A stretch of DNA of 64,000 bases from Roridomyces roridus. Its lineage: Eukaryota; Basidiomycota; Agaricomycetes; Agaricales; Mycenaceae. Position numbers and translations under genes: made by a program. Where the stretch lies: the NCBI GenBank assembly GCA_029378245.1, contig JARKIF010000002.1, positions 62,001 to 126,000 on the forward strand. Reading direction: 5' to 3'. The notes beneath the pieces were generated by a model. The model worked only from the letters and a program-made list of their open reading frames with translations, was not told where the DNA came from and did no database searches. Shown here in pieces: positions 50,852-62,299 of the stretch. Within the stretch, counting starts at the first letter, position 1, and every line of letters starts with the position of its first letter.

Positions 50852-51261
50852 GCCAGGTTTGAAAACCCGAAAGGCCAGCTCTGGATGGAGAAGAACCGCC
50901 TGTTCTCGATCATTATATCCACGTCGGTTTATTTGATTTGGAAAATTCGGAATGAGAGAACATTTGACATCCATAAGCCGATGAGTGATGCGGAAATCCA
51001 TAACTGTTGGGTGGCAGCAATAAACTTGGCACTCAAACGTGATACAATCCTAATAAACCGTGGCCGGTTTGGCCGTCTAGCTATCCACAAAGATGTGGTC
51101 CTCCGTACCTGGAGTGGAACCCTTCGAGAGGAAGAATCCTTACCGGATGACTGGAGTAAATCAAAGGGGGTTTTAGTGGGTATATGGCCCGTATCGAGCA
51201 GAAATGGAATAGGTTAACTGCGGCCAGAGCCCCACACTTAGGTTTGAATCTTGTGCGTAAT

Positions 51262-51808
51262 TGTTACGATCCGATTCCAAAAGACAAGTCCGGAGTAGAT
51301 GCCGGAACTCCGGTAGTGACCGGAGTTGGAGGGAGTGGACCGGAGGAGCGATCTAAGAGCACCACAGAGGAGTAGGGTGTCAAAGACGCCTTGCTATGTT
51401 GATAGGAAGGGAAGGAGTAGGAACCAGCCAAGACGAGTAGTCAAGAACGTCAATTATCAACTAAGGTTGAATACAGTTAAGGAAAGTCTTATATACGAGT
51501 AAGTAGAGATATATGTCATTACCACAGACCAATAATAGAAACGGACTTATGCGGCTATGTGGATATAAGCTGATTAAGTCCGCACGGAATGATCAAGTGG
51601 ATATCCTGATGAATACCAAGTCCGGGGGAAACGCTCAGATACCTTCATCGCGTGAAAACCCGAGTACCCGGATAGAACCGAGGAGCGCGTGATGCGCTTC
51701 GACGTCGGGAGGAATCCCGACGTGACCGGAGTTGAGTACCGGAGTTGAGTACCGGAGTTGGGTACCGGAGTTGAGGTACCGGAGTTGGTGTTGGAACGGG
51801 ACATAACA
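51262..51808. mobile_element. Solo LTR with 5-bp target duplication, 547 bp
   Basis: Starts TGTTACGATCC and ends GGGACATAACA (TGTTA/TAACA inverted ends) with perfect target duplication GTAAT (51257-51261, 51809-51813). It has no coding part, so the internal region was lost by LTR-LTR recombination. It is nested in the 3' UTR of the LINE. The superfamily is undetermined (Ty3-like ends are possible). Confidence 0.88.
51725..51788. repeat. Minisatellite inside the solo LTR
   Basis: About four to five tandem copies of a 14-15 bp unit ACCGGAGTTGAGT with small variations (GAGT, GGGT, GAGGT junctions). Confidence 0.8.
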
Positions 51809-51935
51809 GTAATGGCATTTCCTCCTGGACTGTTTCCCAGCTATATTGGTTCTTCCAATTCAACAAGCGGATATGCTTAGAATGCTTTGCAGACTTTGTC
51901 ATGTTATTCCAAACGCTCCAAAAAAAAAAAAAAAA

Positions 51936-52519
51936 TCGCACGCCGTGCGTCCCCACTGTACCATCCTTCTCCAGAGAGCATCCATCCATCCAATGCTGAG
52001 AGAAAACCGCCAATTATCCGCAAACGCTGTCACAACAGGCGGCGAGGGTAGAATGCAGAGGGCTTAATGTGCGTTTAATGCGTTTGACCGTTGATGACAT
52101 CGGAAGCACCGCGCCAAGATAGGATGGAGGTGCGGTAGGTGAGGGCAAGAGCAGAGAGGTAACGCCGGATCAGAGCATCGCCACCGGCCAAACTTCCCGC
52201 CCTCCCGAGAGCTTGATCACTGCCAGGGCGCTGAGGCGGGAGAGCCCGAACACCGCTCGGCATGACATCCGAAACCCCTGAGTAATGAAATAAATACTGG
52301 GACCGAGCTGCGAGAAAAACTTGGGGAGCTTCTGAGGCACGGAAATAAAAAGTTGGAGCAGAAAACAAAAATAAAGTGCATTTGATTAAATCACCAACTT
52401 GAGTGGCATAGTGGAGCCGTGACCGTGTTTTTAAGCGCGTCGAACAATGGCACTGAAGCACACCGATCACACCATCAGAAGACATGTCCGGATTTGAATC
52501 AGAGGTGCCCATGGGCCAG
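51936..52519. other. About 0.6 kb with no recognised gene
   Basis: A minus-strand frame (52512-52075) is open but has no recognisable domain. The left end follows the LINE poly(A). Confidence 0.35.
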
Positions 52520-52660
52520 CCGTTTTGTCCGGACTAAGGATCAGACGACACACCGCCAAGGACCATTTTTGTCCGGACTCGTATCATAGATGAGTGCCGA
52601 TTTCAAATTTTTTGTCCGGACTATGGGATCATACGTCCGTGCGGTATTATCACGGGTCCT
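52520..52660. repeat. Truncated TTTTGTCCGGACT-repeat element
   Basis: Three spaced TTTTGTCCGGACT units, then the terminal sequence TATTATCACGGGTCCT, which matches the right end of the element at 58241-58705. A matching left end was not found. Confidence 0.6.
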
Positions 52661-52762
52661 GCAATGTGGCAAGTTGAATAGTTCAACAAAATAAACAAAA
52701 CCCCAACTTCCGTCATTCAGAACTCGTCAATAAATAAATAAATGAACCATATTCGAATACAT

Positions 52763-55025
52763 TCAATAAACAACCAACGCCGCGGCCAAGAACAACCCAA
52801 GCAACACCGTGTATTCCGGCGTCCCATGTACTTTGCCTCCGTCGTTCTTGTGGTCCCCAGTAGTATCAGTAGTCCCGGTCGCATTCTGCACCTCCGAACT
52901 CGTGGTGATATTCTCAATTACACTGACATCCCCCGCCACGGCGCCAGTAGGGACGTCATACGGGTCAGGCACGGGGGGGCGCGTCCCTCCGGGCGGGATG
53001 ACGGTGACGACTTGAGTGTTATCCTGCGGGCTGGGCATGCTACCCGTGCGCAGGAAGTTTCTCGAGAGAGCCGCCGCGGTACCTGCTGGGCCGGTCACTG
53101 TACAATTGCCGGTGAGACCCCCCATTTCTTTCCGAGAAATCAACACGCTTACTTGAGATCGAAATCTGAAGTCATCCACAAAATCTCCTTCGAGGAAGTC
53201 ACGGGCGTCTGCGCGGGAACCTGGAATGGCCATGCGGTGCACATCAACAGGAGCTGCCAGGTTTGGGTGTAGATGATCAAGGCAGTATCGTTCTATGAAG
53301 CACCGCAATGATGAGAAATTGTGTTGGGTTGAATGTACACTGGAACTCACAGGCTGTGCGTCGATGCTAAAGTTATTGAAGCCCTCAAATGTCTTCGCGC
53401 TGTCCTCGATCGCAGGAAACCCAGACAATTAGCGGTCAGAGTCTAGAGTCTACCTAAAACCGATTGGGACTCACGAAAATCAGAACACAACAATGGCGAA
53501 ACGACCGTCTCGCGAATATCAAAAACGGGTTGATATCCAAACAAACTGGCATTGCCATGGAGCGATTGGTTGAGCGCAAAATTGAAGAGCGGAAAGTCGG
53601 GGTTGGATCGGAAACTGGCAGCGACTGCGAACCGGAGATCGGTGGCCGTGACGGGGGCGTTGCAGAGCGTGCCGGGGCCACAACTGGGCGCTGCAAGTGG
53701 CGTCTCGATGGCCTGTGCCAGCAGAGTTTCCCAGGCCTGCGCTAGTGAGAATTCTGATCCAAGCAAGCAGGATATCATGCTCATTTTGACGACACTGCCA
53801 TTGCCTTGGCCATAGCAGGGGCAGGTGGGATCGGTCATGCAGAAGAAATCGGAGCGAAGGAGCAAGCGATTGGTGGCAGCCACCTGGTCCGAGATCATCT
53901 CTTGGAATGCCTGCATTAAGATCATTAAGTTATCCGAACTTGAAGCTTGAAGCCCGGCAAAAGACCATACCATTCCGTGAGGGATCACAGCGTCGATGAC
54001 AAAGCGACCGACGCGCTCAGGGAATTGAGCGACATATGCTGCACCGACGAACGTCCCACTGGCATCAAAACGTCAGTGCTCTTCTCGTTTACATCTGTTG
54101 TAAGACGTACTATGATACCCCGTCGAAATGAATTATCTCGTATCCGAGCGCAGCGCGCACAGTGTCCATGTCCTGGATAAACTCCGCCGTACTGACAAAC
54201 TGCAGCAGCCCCGGAGGCGTGGTATTATTGCAAGACGCCAAGAAGCCGCGCATGGCAACTTGATATGCGTTGTACTCCTCTTCGGAAGTCGGGCTGATTC
54301 CCCGGTGAGCATCGAGAAAAATCCTGTAAATGAAAGAGATATACAAAGGATGGGGTATGTCATTGAAAAACGCGCCCGAGGTACAGTTCAAAGGGGTGGA
54401 GAATTCCAGACCTCGCATGTTGATTGCTGGGGGCAAATTAGTTCAAAAGCGAGATTCATAGATTGGATTACTTGCCAAGAATATCAAAGTCGTCCATCAG
54501 CTCGGTGAAAGTACTCGAAAGATTGAGGGCGTTCTCCAGGCTTAGGGAGCTGCGGGAATCCCTGGGCCGCCTCCAATGCGGCGTCAGGAACGATAAAATC
54601 ATTTCAATTGTCCGACTAACCTGGGTGACTGCGAGGGAGTTAGATTATGGAAGACAGGAAACAGAAAGGACAAACAAATATATCACACCCTGTGGATTTG
54701 CCGGTCGATTCATGGCAAATCCGACCGTGATATTCGCGACAGGGTCAAAGGGCTTCGAGTAGTCCATTGGGACGTCAATTTCTGCATAATATAAGCGCCA
54801 GTCCAGCAAGGAAATAGACCACGCACCCCCACATTGCAGCGACGAAGGAAGGGGCATGTCCGCGGTAATATTGAGTCCTTGCAGAGCCGGCGGGATTCTC
54901 GTGTGGCAGTCCAACCACCTGATAGTCTGGTTTTCTGCACGACGTTGCAATGGAACATAAAAAGAGGAAGCAGGGGTAACGGCGCCGATGAGGGCAAGCG
55001 AAAAGAAAAGAAGCTGGGAAGCCAT
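52763..55025 (-). CDS. Secreted alpha/beta hydrolase (S33/TAP-like)
   Basis: Minus strand, multi-exon. The 5' exons resolve with good phases: 55025-54827, 54781-54689, 54628-54476, 54426-54111, 54058-53971 and one starting at 53910. MASQLLFFSLALIGAV is a signal peptide. EIDVPMDYSKP and INMRGLEFS are family blocks. The nucleophile elbow GVSYG is restored across an intron, followed by GAAYVAQFPERVGRFVID. Exon 3 must use a GC-AG intron (donor GCAAGT). The oxyanion-hole motif, normally NPGGPG, is not in frame: that stretch reads RRPRD, while GGPG occurs in another frame. Around 53430-53475 I could not find a clean splice, so the 3' exons (FEGFNNFSI, DFRFRSQ, and a Thr/Pro-rich tail ending in a hydrophobic VLLGLFLAAALVVY) are tentative. 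The tail suggests GPI anchoring. The gene may be damaged. Confidence 0.65.
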
Positions 55026-55723
55026 CGGCAAGATGCAAAGCAGGAGTCAAGAGGAATGGATCTCCAGGGTTCGATTTGTTAGACTTTATACGCTCTTGAT
55101 CTTGGGTCCGCAGCACTTTTGGCAAGTTCACGTGTTGTACTCCGCAGCGTTTGGAGGCAAGTTGGCACTGCATTGGTCCGACGAGAATCGGGAATTGAGT
55201 TGGAGGCGGTCTTTAATGATGACGGTTCTGAGTGTCGTCATGGACGAGGACGAATTGCACTTGGCAACGAGGAGGCGGGCGAATCGGATTACTTAGACTG
55301 CGGCCGATCTGACGATTCCAGGGCTGAGGGCGCGCGAGTGCAATTGTCATGGCTGTAAGTCGCGAAGCTGAGGTTTCAGAAGGGGCACGGGGAGATGGGA
55401 CCGGTGGATTGGAGCCTGCCATCTCGAGCGAAGGGGAACCAGACATGGAGGTGAAAGGAAATAGTGAGCACTGATTGGTCGGCTGATCGTGATGCGGGAA
55501 ACAAACAAGGCTAGACAAATGCGTCTGTCGAAGCTGTGCGAAAATTCTTGGAAAATTCTGAAATTAAAGGAGGTTCTTATAAGCTAGACTAAATTTTGTT
55601 CTATGCCAGCGCAGGGGTCATAAAGAGAAAGAGAAGAAAATCCAGGAGAAGCCGTAATATCAAATCTGATGTGATGGCGGGCGGTCTAGGCCTTCTGAAT
55701 CTCTTCCCTCCTCACAACTCAGC
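55026..55723. other. Divergent promoter region, no gene recognised
   Basis: Lies between the minus-strand hydrolase and the plus-strand F-box relic. Frames at 55518-55213 (-) and 54988-55296 (+) lack any recognisable domain. Confidence 0.35.
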
Positions 55724-56826
55724 ATGTCAGACTCCGTCCCACAAGAGTTAGTCGATTTCATCGTCAAAAATCTCAAGGGCGACACGCCAAGCCTCAAATC
55801 ATGCTCCTTCGCCGCACGCACATTCGTTGGGCCCTCTCAGGCTCATCTTTCGGAAGATCGAGTTCTCCCTCCTCCAGAAACAACTCGTACAGCAACCCAT
55901 GCCAGAGATTTCACAAAACCATCACTTCGTCCTCACCTCACGACGCTCGTCGAGGAATTGCTGGTGGGCTCCGAGACGTCTTTCGAGTACGACGCAGACG
56001 GGCAGTATCCCGAAGAACGCCACCCTTTTGGGTCATGTCCAGCCAGACGCTGGCCCTCGTTCTCCCCCTCTTTATCTATAGGCTGAGGCGGATATCCGTA
56101 GTAGAGAATTTGCCCGGGGAATGGAACGGCGGCGGGGACTTCAGCATGAAGTGGAGCACACTGGGCCGCTCCCTCAAATCCGCGCTTACCCGACGTCTTT
56201 CCTCGCCAACGCGCAACTGCGCGGAATCGTTATTCATTCTCCCAAGGACCTGCTTTCCCTGTTCAGCGATGCAACAGCGCTCAAGTGTCTCTCGCTCTCC
56301 CGCGTCTACTTCGAGAGAGACTTCGAGCAGCCGTGGCAACCGCGCGAAGCCTGGCCAGAAGCGCAGCCCTGGAGACCGCAGCTGACGCTTCTTCCTTAAT
56401 CCCCGCATCGACCTCTCCCAAATCATCTCTTTCACTGTCGCTTCGGATGTGACTGGAATGAAAAACGCGGTGATCGCGGCTGGTTGTTGCACATAATCGT
56501 GTTCAAGATCTGGATGTTTATCGTCCCCCAAGTGAGTCATTCTCCGCGCGGCTTGGACTCATTATTCACCTCTAGTAGGACTTGATATCAACCCCACCAT
56601 GTCAGATACTTTTAAAGCCATCCCAATGCATTCTCAGCTGGAGAGCATCACCTTTGACGGCATAATGTGGACCATGTTGCGATCCTTGAACGATACAATC
56701 GAGTCTCTCGTGGTGGGACTTCCCTCGCTGAGGAGGGTGGAAATCCGCGTTACCCCACACGAGTCGAAGGATTTCCCGGGATGGTCAGTTGTCAGTTGTC
56801 ATTCGAGACTTTTTGCCTTCCCTTGA
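55724..56826 (+). pseudogene. F-box-like gene with several frameshifts
   Basis: Starts MSDSVPQELVDFIVKNL, KGDTPSLKSCSFAARTFVG, the N terminus of a mushroom F-box-like protein. Family-like text continues in changing frames: HLTTLVEELLVGSETSFEYD, LVLPLFIYRLRRISV, RGIVIHSPKDLLSLFSDATA, LKCLSLSRVYFERD, then MHSQLESITFDG and IESLVVGLPSLRRVEIRV. At least three frame changes and a stop at 56399 separate these blocks, and no intron explains them. It is distinct from the tandem array family and from the relic at 8745-10183. Confidence 0.65.
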
Positions 56827-58240
56827 AAGTCGGGGGTTGTTGAACGTATCCGAGTTTGACAGTTTGAATCAACTTTTCTTCCAATCGACAACCTGACTGA
56901 ATTTTACTCACAGAAAAAAACAGTTTTGTAGATTGGGAATAGGATCAAAATCGCACAAAATTGTGCGACTTGGAGGCAATCCGTCTCCCTCGGCCGAGGG
57001 ACTCGGAAATGCAGTGGATGCGAGAATTGAGCGCTTTTTTTTTTTTGGCTGAGTCTAGATCTTCGGCCACCGCCGTTCCCAAGGTTGCACTTAGTCCCAG
57101 CACCCGACCGCCACGCAGGGCTCCCAAATTAGGATGTCGTGGCGGTCGGGTGCTGAGACTAGGTTGCACTGACTGAATAGATTGGCAGAATCAACCTTGT
57201 CCGGACTCCGACTGTGAAGTGACATTAGGTAAGATGCGCGGGATAGTAACCACCGCCGCTGGAGCACCCAGAAGCAGTGAAGCTACCGGAGCTATCAAAC
57301 GGTGAGTGGCGTGCAAAATACTGTGATGCATGGTGGCCTCCCAACGCTACGACTGCCACGTGCGAAAATTCCATGGACGACGGAATCTCCAAACTCAGCG
57401 CTCCGAGATGTTCCGAGTCTTAAAATTCATTTTAACTCTTATCGGCCGTTTTCCAGCCAGAGTGGGGTCGGACGTCAGTGTCGGTGTTGGGATAATTTAC
57501 TTTTCAGGTAATTTTTGGGGACTTTCTGGTTCGATTTGGCTGCCTTTTTTGTCATTTGTCCTGACACCTCGCACAGGGATAATTCTATTGTCTTGCTAAA
57601 TTCCGCCGACCTGCTTGGTACAACCTGTTACCATCTCCGCCCTTCTCCGCCGCCCATGGTCAACGGAAGCCGACCGGGACCGGATGGCAGCCGACAGCTC
57701 GCTACGTCCCTTGCTTCCCACCACTTGCCACCACAATCCCACCATGTACCGAGCCCCCATTTCCGCTGCCACAACAGCCGTCCTTTTAGAGCCAATATTC
57801 CTTTCCGCCCGGTATCCGTTACGTCCAGGACATCCCTCAATTGGCACTCTTCAAAATCCACAGTCCACCATGTGCGCGCCTTGCACGTCTCTGTCTTTCA
57901 ACCATGGACTCGGATTACCATGCACAAGCAATGGTCCTTAAGAGCAGGTCTTGGATTAAGCATAGTTACTACCGCGTTCCCAGTAAGTAAGTGTCAAAAT
58001 CTCGCCCGAATTGTGCATATAGTGATCCTCGGGTAGTGGCCCGGTGGTACACAATAAGCGGGTCCAACTAGAATCATCCGTGGCTCGATGGCCAGGACAG
58101 TCCTACAGCGTGTGGATTCGACCGTGACCAGCATAGCCCTGGAAGTACCGAGATCCACGCGAGGCCATGTGGCATGCCGTACTTGTGCCATAATTGAGCG
58201 CTTTGTTGGCAGGGGTATTCGGCATCCTCCACAGTTGCAC
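56827..58240. other. About 1.4 kb without a supported gene
   Basis: Open frames at 57515-58036 and 57615-57941 (+) have no recognised domain. A 70-bp hairpin element is inserted at 57092. Confidence 0.35.
57092..57161. mobile_element. 70-bp hairpin mini-MITE with 9-bp target duplication
   Basis: Arms TAGTCCCAGCACCCGACC... and the matching inverse ending GGTCGGGTGCTGAGACTA pair over 24 bp with one mismatch, around a 22-bp loop. Direct repeats GGTTGCACT flank it exactly (57083-57091, 57162-57170). A 9-bp duplication suggests a Mutator-like mobiliser; 8 bp (hAT) is possible if one base is shared. Confidence 0.75.
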
Positions 58241-58705
58241 CAGGACCCGTGATTATCCCCTGGGAGGTCGGATCTGAAAATCGACCCTCTGCAACTTTTG
58301 TCCGGACTCCGCGTCGTGCGGGTGTCTAATTTTTTTGTCCGGAACCACATGTAACCCCCCAAAATTTTGACCATTTTTTATCCGGATCAGCTGGAGATCA
58401 GCCCATCAAAAATCAACGAAAAATCTTCAAAAACCCAGATAAATCGCCGAAAAATTCTGCAGTCCGATCCAAGTCAAATGAATGCCGATGATGCTCACTG
58501 AGGACCACCCGAGCTTCATTTTGCCCGAGTTCAACTTGTGGCCACTTCGAAGCTCATGTGAGTCCACATTTCTGTCCGGACTGTGACTGACTTCGCCGGG
58601 ACCCGAGGCTGATTTTGTCCGGACTTCGATCCAACTTGCATTGCTGACGAGCTATTTTTTGTCCGGACTCCGGAGCAAACCCCATAGTTGATAATCACGG
58701 GTCCT
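58241..58705. mobile_element. Non-coding TIR element with TTTTGTCCGGACT units, 465 bp
   Basis: Perfect 16-bp inverted ends AGGACCCGTGATTATC / GATAATCACGGGTCCT, flanked by TTGCAC direct repeats (58235-58240, 58706-58711). Inside are about five spaced units of TTTTGTCCGGA(CT). There is no open frame of note. A truncated relative lies at 52520-52660. Confidence 0.75.
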
Positions 58706-59198
58706 TTGCACACGACTGAATAGATTCGCGTAATTGAAATTAATCAATGTCGTCGGAGTGCAAAGTGAGGCGACCTTAGGCGAGCCTTGAAATTTTCAAC
58801 CCGCGGGATGGAATCAGTTTCAACAACAGTCCCGCTTTCAACGGCAGCTTTCGGGGTAATTCTGGCAGAAGAAAGGCCGAAAAATTCGTGCTTCAAATTT
58901 CAATGTCCACCATGCGAATCTTTGTCCGTATTTTTTGTCCTAGGCGCGTTGCGAAAAAAGGTCAAACCACACCTTCGTCGTCGCCACCCAGTGTCCAGAG
59001 ATGTCTTCGAGTGTTTCACCTGTCGTGCTCTTCCTTCTCATTATACCAAACGTGGATGCGACGTTTCCAGGACAAGTTCTTTCTCTAAATACGTGGTGAT
59101 GTGCCTGTTTCTATATCTGACCAGTTGACTTCAGACCAGGCGCCCAAGCCATTGAAAAGGGAACCTGCATGAACGAGGCTTCACAACACTAGGCTCGG
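58706..59198. other. Upstream region of the second Zn2Cys6 gene
   Basis: No recognised gene. Its start (TTGCAC..GACTGAATAGATT) repeats the sequence right of the hairpin element at 57166, suggesting an old local duplication. Confidence 0.35.
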
Positions 59199-59577
59199 AT
59201 GTGTTCACGGCGAACCAGAGTATACATGGCCTGTCTCAATTGCCGCAGGCGCAAAGTTCAGGTGAGTTCTTTTCATCCACACCCCGAGTTCATTCAGTGA
59301 CGCTCTCAAGTGTGATTCGAAGGATACTGAGACCTTGCCTTGCGCGAGGTGTCTAAAAATGGGGCTTGTTTGCCGATACATGTCCATCGAAGAGGAACAG
59401 CTGGCCAACGAAATACCGGATTCCGCTACCGCTCCTTTTCACGGGCCTTCCCAACCTTGCAATCATATCCCTCCCATGGGACAGTCTCTTCCAATCATCA
59501 TCAGTCTTCCCGCAGGGGAGTGCGACATCGGACGCGTACCCTCCACCCAGGTTCAGGCATATTCAACCACGACCTGA
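59199..59577 (+). CDS. Short Zn2Cys6 protein, diverged paralogue
   Basis: Exons 59199-59261 and 59311-59577 give 109 residues: MCSRRTRVYMACLNCRRRKV, then CDSKDTETLPCARCLKMG and LVCRYMSIEEEQLANE. It has the same intron position inside the cysteine cluster as the copies at 47774 and 63091, and a complete six-Cys Zn2Cys6 pattern. The frame ends after a short Ser/Pro-rich tail; further family-like low-complexity coding at 59635-59832 suggests that a 3' exon or a frameshift separates it. It may be a truncated gene. Confidence 0.62.
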
Positions 59578-60922
59578 GGCTAATTCCAGCACTTATCCAG
59601 ACGAGCCCCGAACTCGTCACCCTTACCCCGCCCTTTGATAGCGGCACCTATTCAAGGCGACAGGCGGAGGGACCCACCATCTGTTGCCTCAATATTTGAC
59701 CTCTTTGTACTAACACCGGCGTCTCTCCCTCAACAACCGGCGGATCCTTTCATTCCGTGGCCAGTGCCCCATTCTCAACCGTGTACGTCTATCCCTTGTG
59801 TTGTTTTGGGGTCGCGTTCAATTAGCCTATAGTGCATGCATTTATTGCCAGCCAGAATCGTGCTATTGTGATGGATAACCGGGGGACGATCTGCCGGAGC
59901 ATAGCCGCCATTTCCGTGATTCTTTTTTGTTGTACTTGTGTTCATACGATTCTTGGACATTCCACGGACTTCAGAATTGCTGTGGAGGTTGGAGCCGTGA
60001 TGGAATGTTGTTCCCTATCTTCTACGGCCCCACGGGCGGAGATCTCCGGCTATGATCACTGTGGCTTGGATCAAACAAAGGCTCTCTCAAGACGACGATT
60101 ACGATCAGCACCACCGTCGTCGGACCTGTGAAGGAGAGAGCGAAGGTGCGGGAATTGAGAATAACGTGCGTATGGCAGTATGGGGGCGGCAGGAGAATCC
60201 CGTGGCTAGATCGGCGGTTCGAGTTGGGATCGTGTAGCGATGTGCGCTTTGGAAGCGTAAGCACCAGACTATCTTGCCTCATACTTTTTCTCATCGACGT
60301 TCTTATCCCAGAATCGCGCCCGAAATTCGAAAGGGGATCCTTGTCACATTGTCTTTAAGGCCGGATGCCCTATATCAGTGGTATCGGGGAACTACCTTGG
60401 AACTACCCCGGTCCGTTCTCCAAGCGCTTTACGACACGGACAAGGAGGATGATTGGTGGAGAATTGTATTCGAAGCGTACGTGGCTGCCAAGTGCTGCGG
60501 AAACTGTGGTGGATTTCTCAAGATTGTGGGGAGGAGTAAGGTAGAGATCTTGCCATTCTCAAGAAAGAGGAAGGAAAGTACCGATCCCAGACACACAAGG
60601 CGCAGACGGGGCCGACGAGCGCAGGAGGGGACACTTGTAAAGAGCAAAGGTGGGAGGGCGCGGGAGTAGTGGATAGGGCGTGTAATTTGTGTACTCCGAA
60701 GTATCGCAGTGGAATCAAGTCCAGGCGTAGCAGCGCAACGAGGAATGAGGGCGGCGGTTTGGAGGTGCCGGTGAGGCGTAGCTCCGGAGGTGGGTGTCGT
60801 CGTGAGAGACAACTTCAAGTGGGGGATGTGTCGCGGGGGTGGCTGTTATGATGAGAACAGGGCCTCGGTGGACCTCAGGATGCAGTAGAGCATATTTGCA
60901 ACGTTAGCGAAACGGGAAGCGA
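59578..60922. other. About 1.3 kb, one unassigned coding-like stretch
   Basis: Around 60290-60530 (+) the frame reads APEIRKGILVTLSLRPDALY, ELPRSVLQALYDTD and WWRIVFEAYVAAKCCGNCG, which looks protein-like, but I do not recognise it and found no start or splice structure. The remainder shows nothing. Confidence 0.3.
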
Positions 60923-61172
60923 GCATGAGATGGGCGCGTCATCACCGCAGAAATAGAAATAGCCACGGTGGCGTATGCCATGATACAAGGGCTTGACGCG
61001 GGCGTTGGGCGCCCAGATATCGAGTACCTGAGTCAGGACTCAGGGAACTAGCGCGTCGAGGGAATTCAAGGAAGAATACAGTGTCAAGTGCGGCGATATC
61101 ATTTTCTGTTCGCCGACTTCGATAAACAACCGCATATATTTCCCTCTCTCCAAGGTCGAGTTCAACAAAAGT

Positions 61173-61808
61173 CTAAACATAACTCATAGGTTTCATCGGC
61201 TTGTACGGCTCCTCCAAGTACTTGACATCCTCCGCGCTGAGCTTAACGTCGAGCGCACCTGCCACCATGGAAAAAATCACGTCAGTTTCAAACTTCTATG
61301 CACTCATTCGGGCGGCGCATACCGATGAGGTCTTCGAGCTTTTCAAGCGACGTTGTCCCGACGATAGGCGCTGTGACTCCTAGATACACAGGTAGAAATT
61401 GAGTGCACGGCCCGAGATTGAGTGAGCGACAAACCATCTTTAGTCATGTGCCACGCGAGCGCGATCTGTGCCATCGTCTTGTTGTACTTCTTCGCCAACT
61501 GCTCGACCCTGCATTCACCAGTCAAAATTATATCCGCCAAACGTATAAAACTGACCGATCTACGACGTCTTTATTCCCCGCGCCGAGGAGGAAATACGCC
61601 TCAGGAGGCAGCTCGTCACTTTCCTGGCGCGTGGTTTGGTGTTTTCCCCATCAGAGGCAGACGTAGCATTAGCATTGAGACGTGTGAGCGCCCCCAGAGA
61701 CGGAGTGTCTGTGGTACCTGCAGCTACGTTGAGAGTGGGCGCGACGTACGGACGCGTGAGCGCCCCGCGCGCCAGGGGCGACCATGGGATGCCGTAGGAT
61801 ACGAACGA
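61173..61808 (-). pseudogene. Aldo/keto reductase 3' half, copy 2
   Basis: Same remnant as 45771-46490: YGIPWSPLARGALTRPYVAP, CRVEQLAKKYNKTMAQIALA, GVTAPIVGTTSLEKLEDLIG, KYLEEPYKPMKPMSYV with a stop at 61173-61175, a more usual end than in copy 1. One A is lost from the run in GAAAACACCAAACC relative to copy 1, which shifts the frame before the VEQLAKK block. Confidence 0.72.
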
Positions 61809-62299
61809 CGTGATCCATGATGGCCTCGACTGGTTTGTGCTCGACTCTGTGTCGCCGATTGTACCCAGGAGGATAGGGCGACACGTAAAAGTCGCGGATT
61901 GCCGAAGAAATGAGCGTCGTACCCAGAAATTTCAGCCTCTGTATTGAACGCTCTTGATAGCCGTACGGCGAGAGCTCCGAGTGAGCGCTCATGCTGATGC
62001 GCCGGTATGCGAATGTGTCTTGGAAGGGGAAGATCTGTTGGGAGCGGAAGAAGAGGGGGAGGGCGATGAATCTCAGGCGCTTCGAAGTACGAGAGATAGA
62101 GTCGAGAGCAACTTCGGGGATCAAGTCCAAGATGCAAAGCCAGATTTCGGTGGGCAGCAGTATGTCGGATTCGGAAATCTTGGGTTTCTGGGGCTTCTAC
62201 CACTGGAACTCGGTCTCTTTCAAGGACCGATTTGTTTGAAACACGTACCTTCCAGAATGCCAGAGTTGCGGAAGATTTCCGTGCCAGAGAGGGAGTCAT
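61669..62299 (-). pseudogene. F-box 5' half fused onto reductase remnant, copy 2
   Basis: Exons 62299-62249 and 62196-61669, identical to copy 1 (46351-46981) except for the last codons before the stop. The F-box part ends at the same junction, so the chimera existed before the duplication. Confidence 0.6.

Larger units (their letters stand above)
50852..51935 (+). pseudogene. LINE 3' end, part 2, with poly(A) tail
   Basis: Reads ARFENPKGQLWMEKNRLF, SVYLIWKIRNERTF, INLALKRD, RTWSGTLREEESLPDDW and GVLVGIW with a stop at about 51217. This is the extreme C terminus of the same kind of LINE ORF2. After 44 bp of 3' UTR a solo LTR is inserted. The UTR resumes at 51814 and ends in 16 A residues (51920-51935), the expected LINE tail. 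Confidence 0.75.

Noticed and set aside
57515..58036. Coding gene in the 57.5-58.0 kb region
   Set aside because: Overlapping frames in all phases, no domain, no plausible splice structure.
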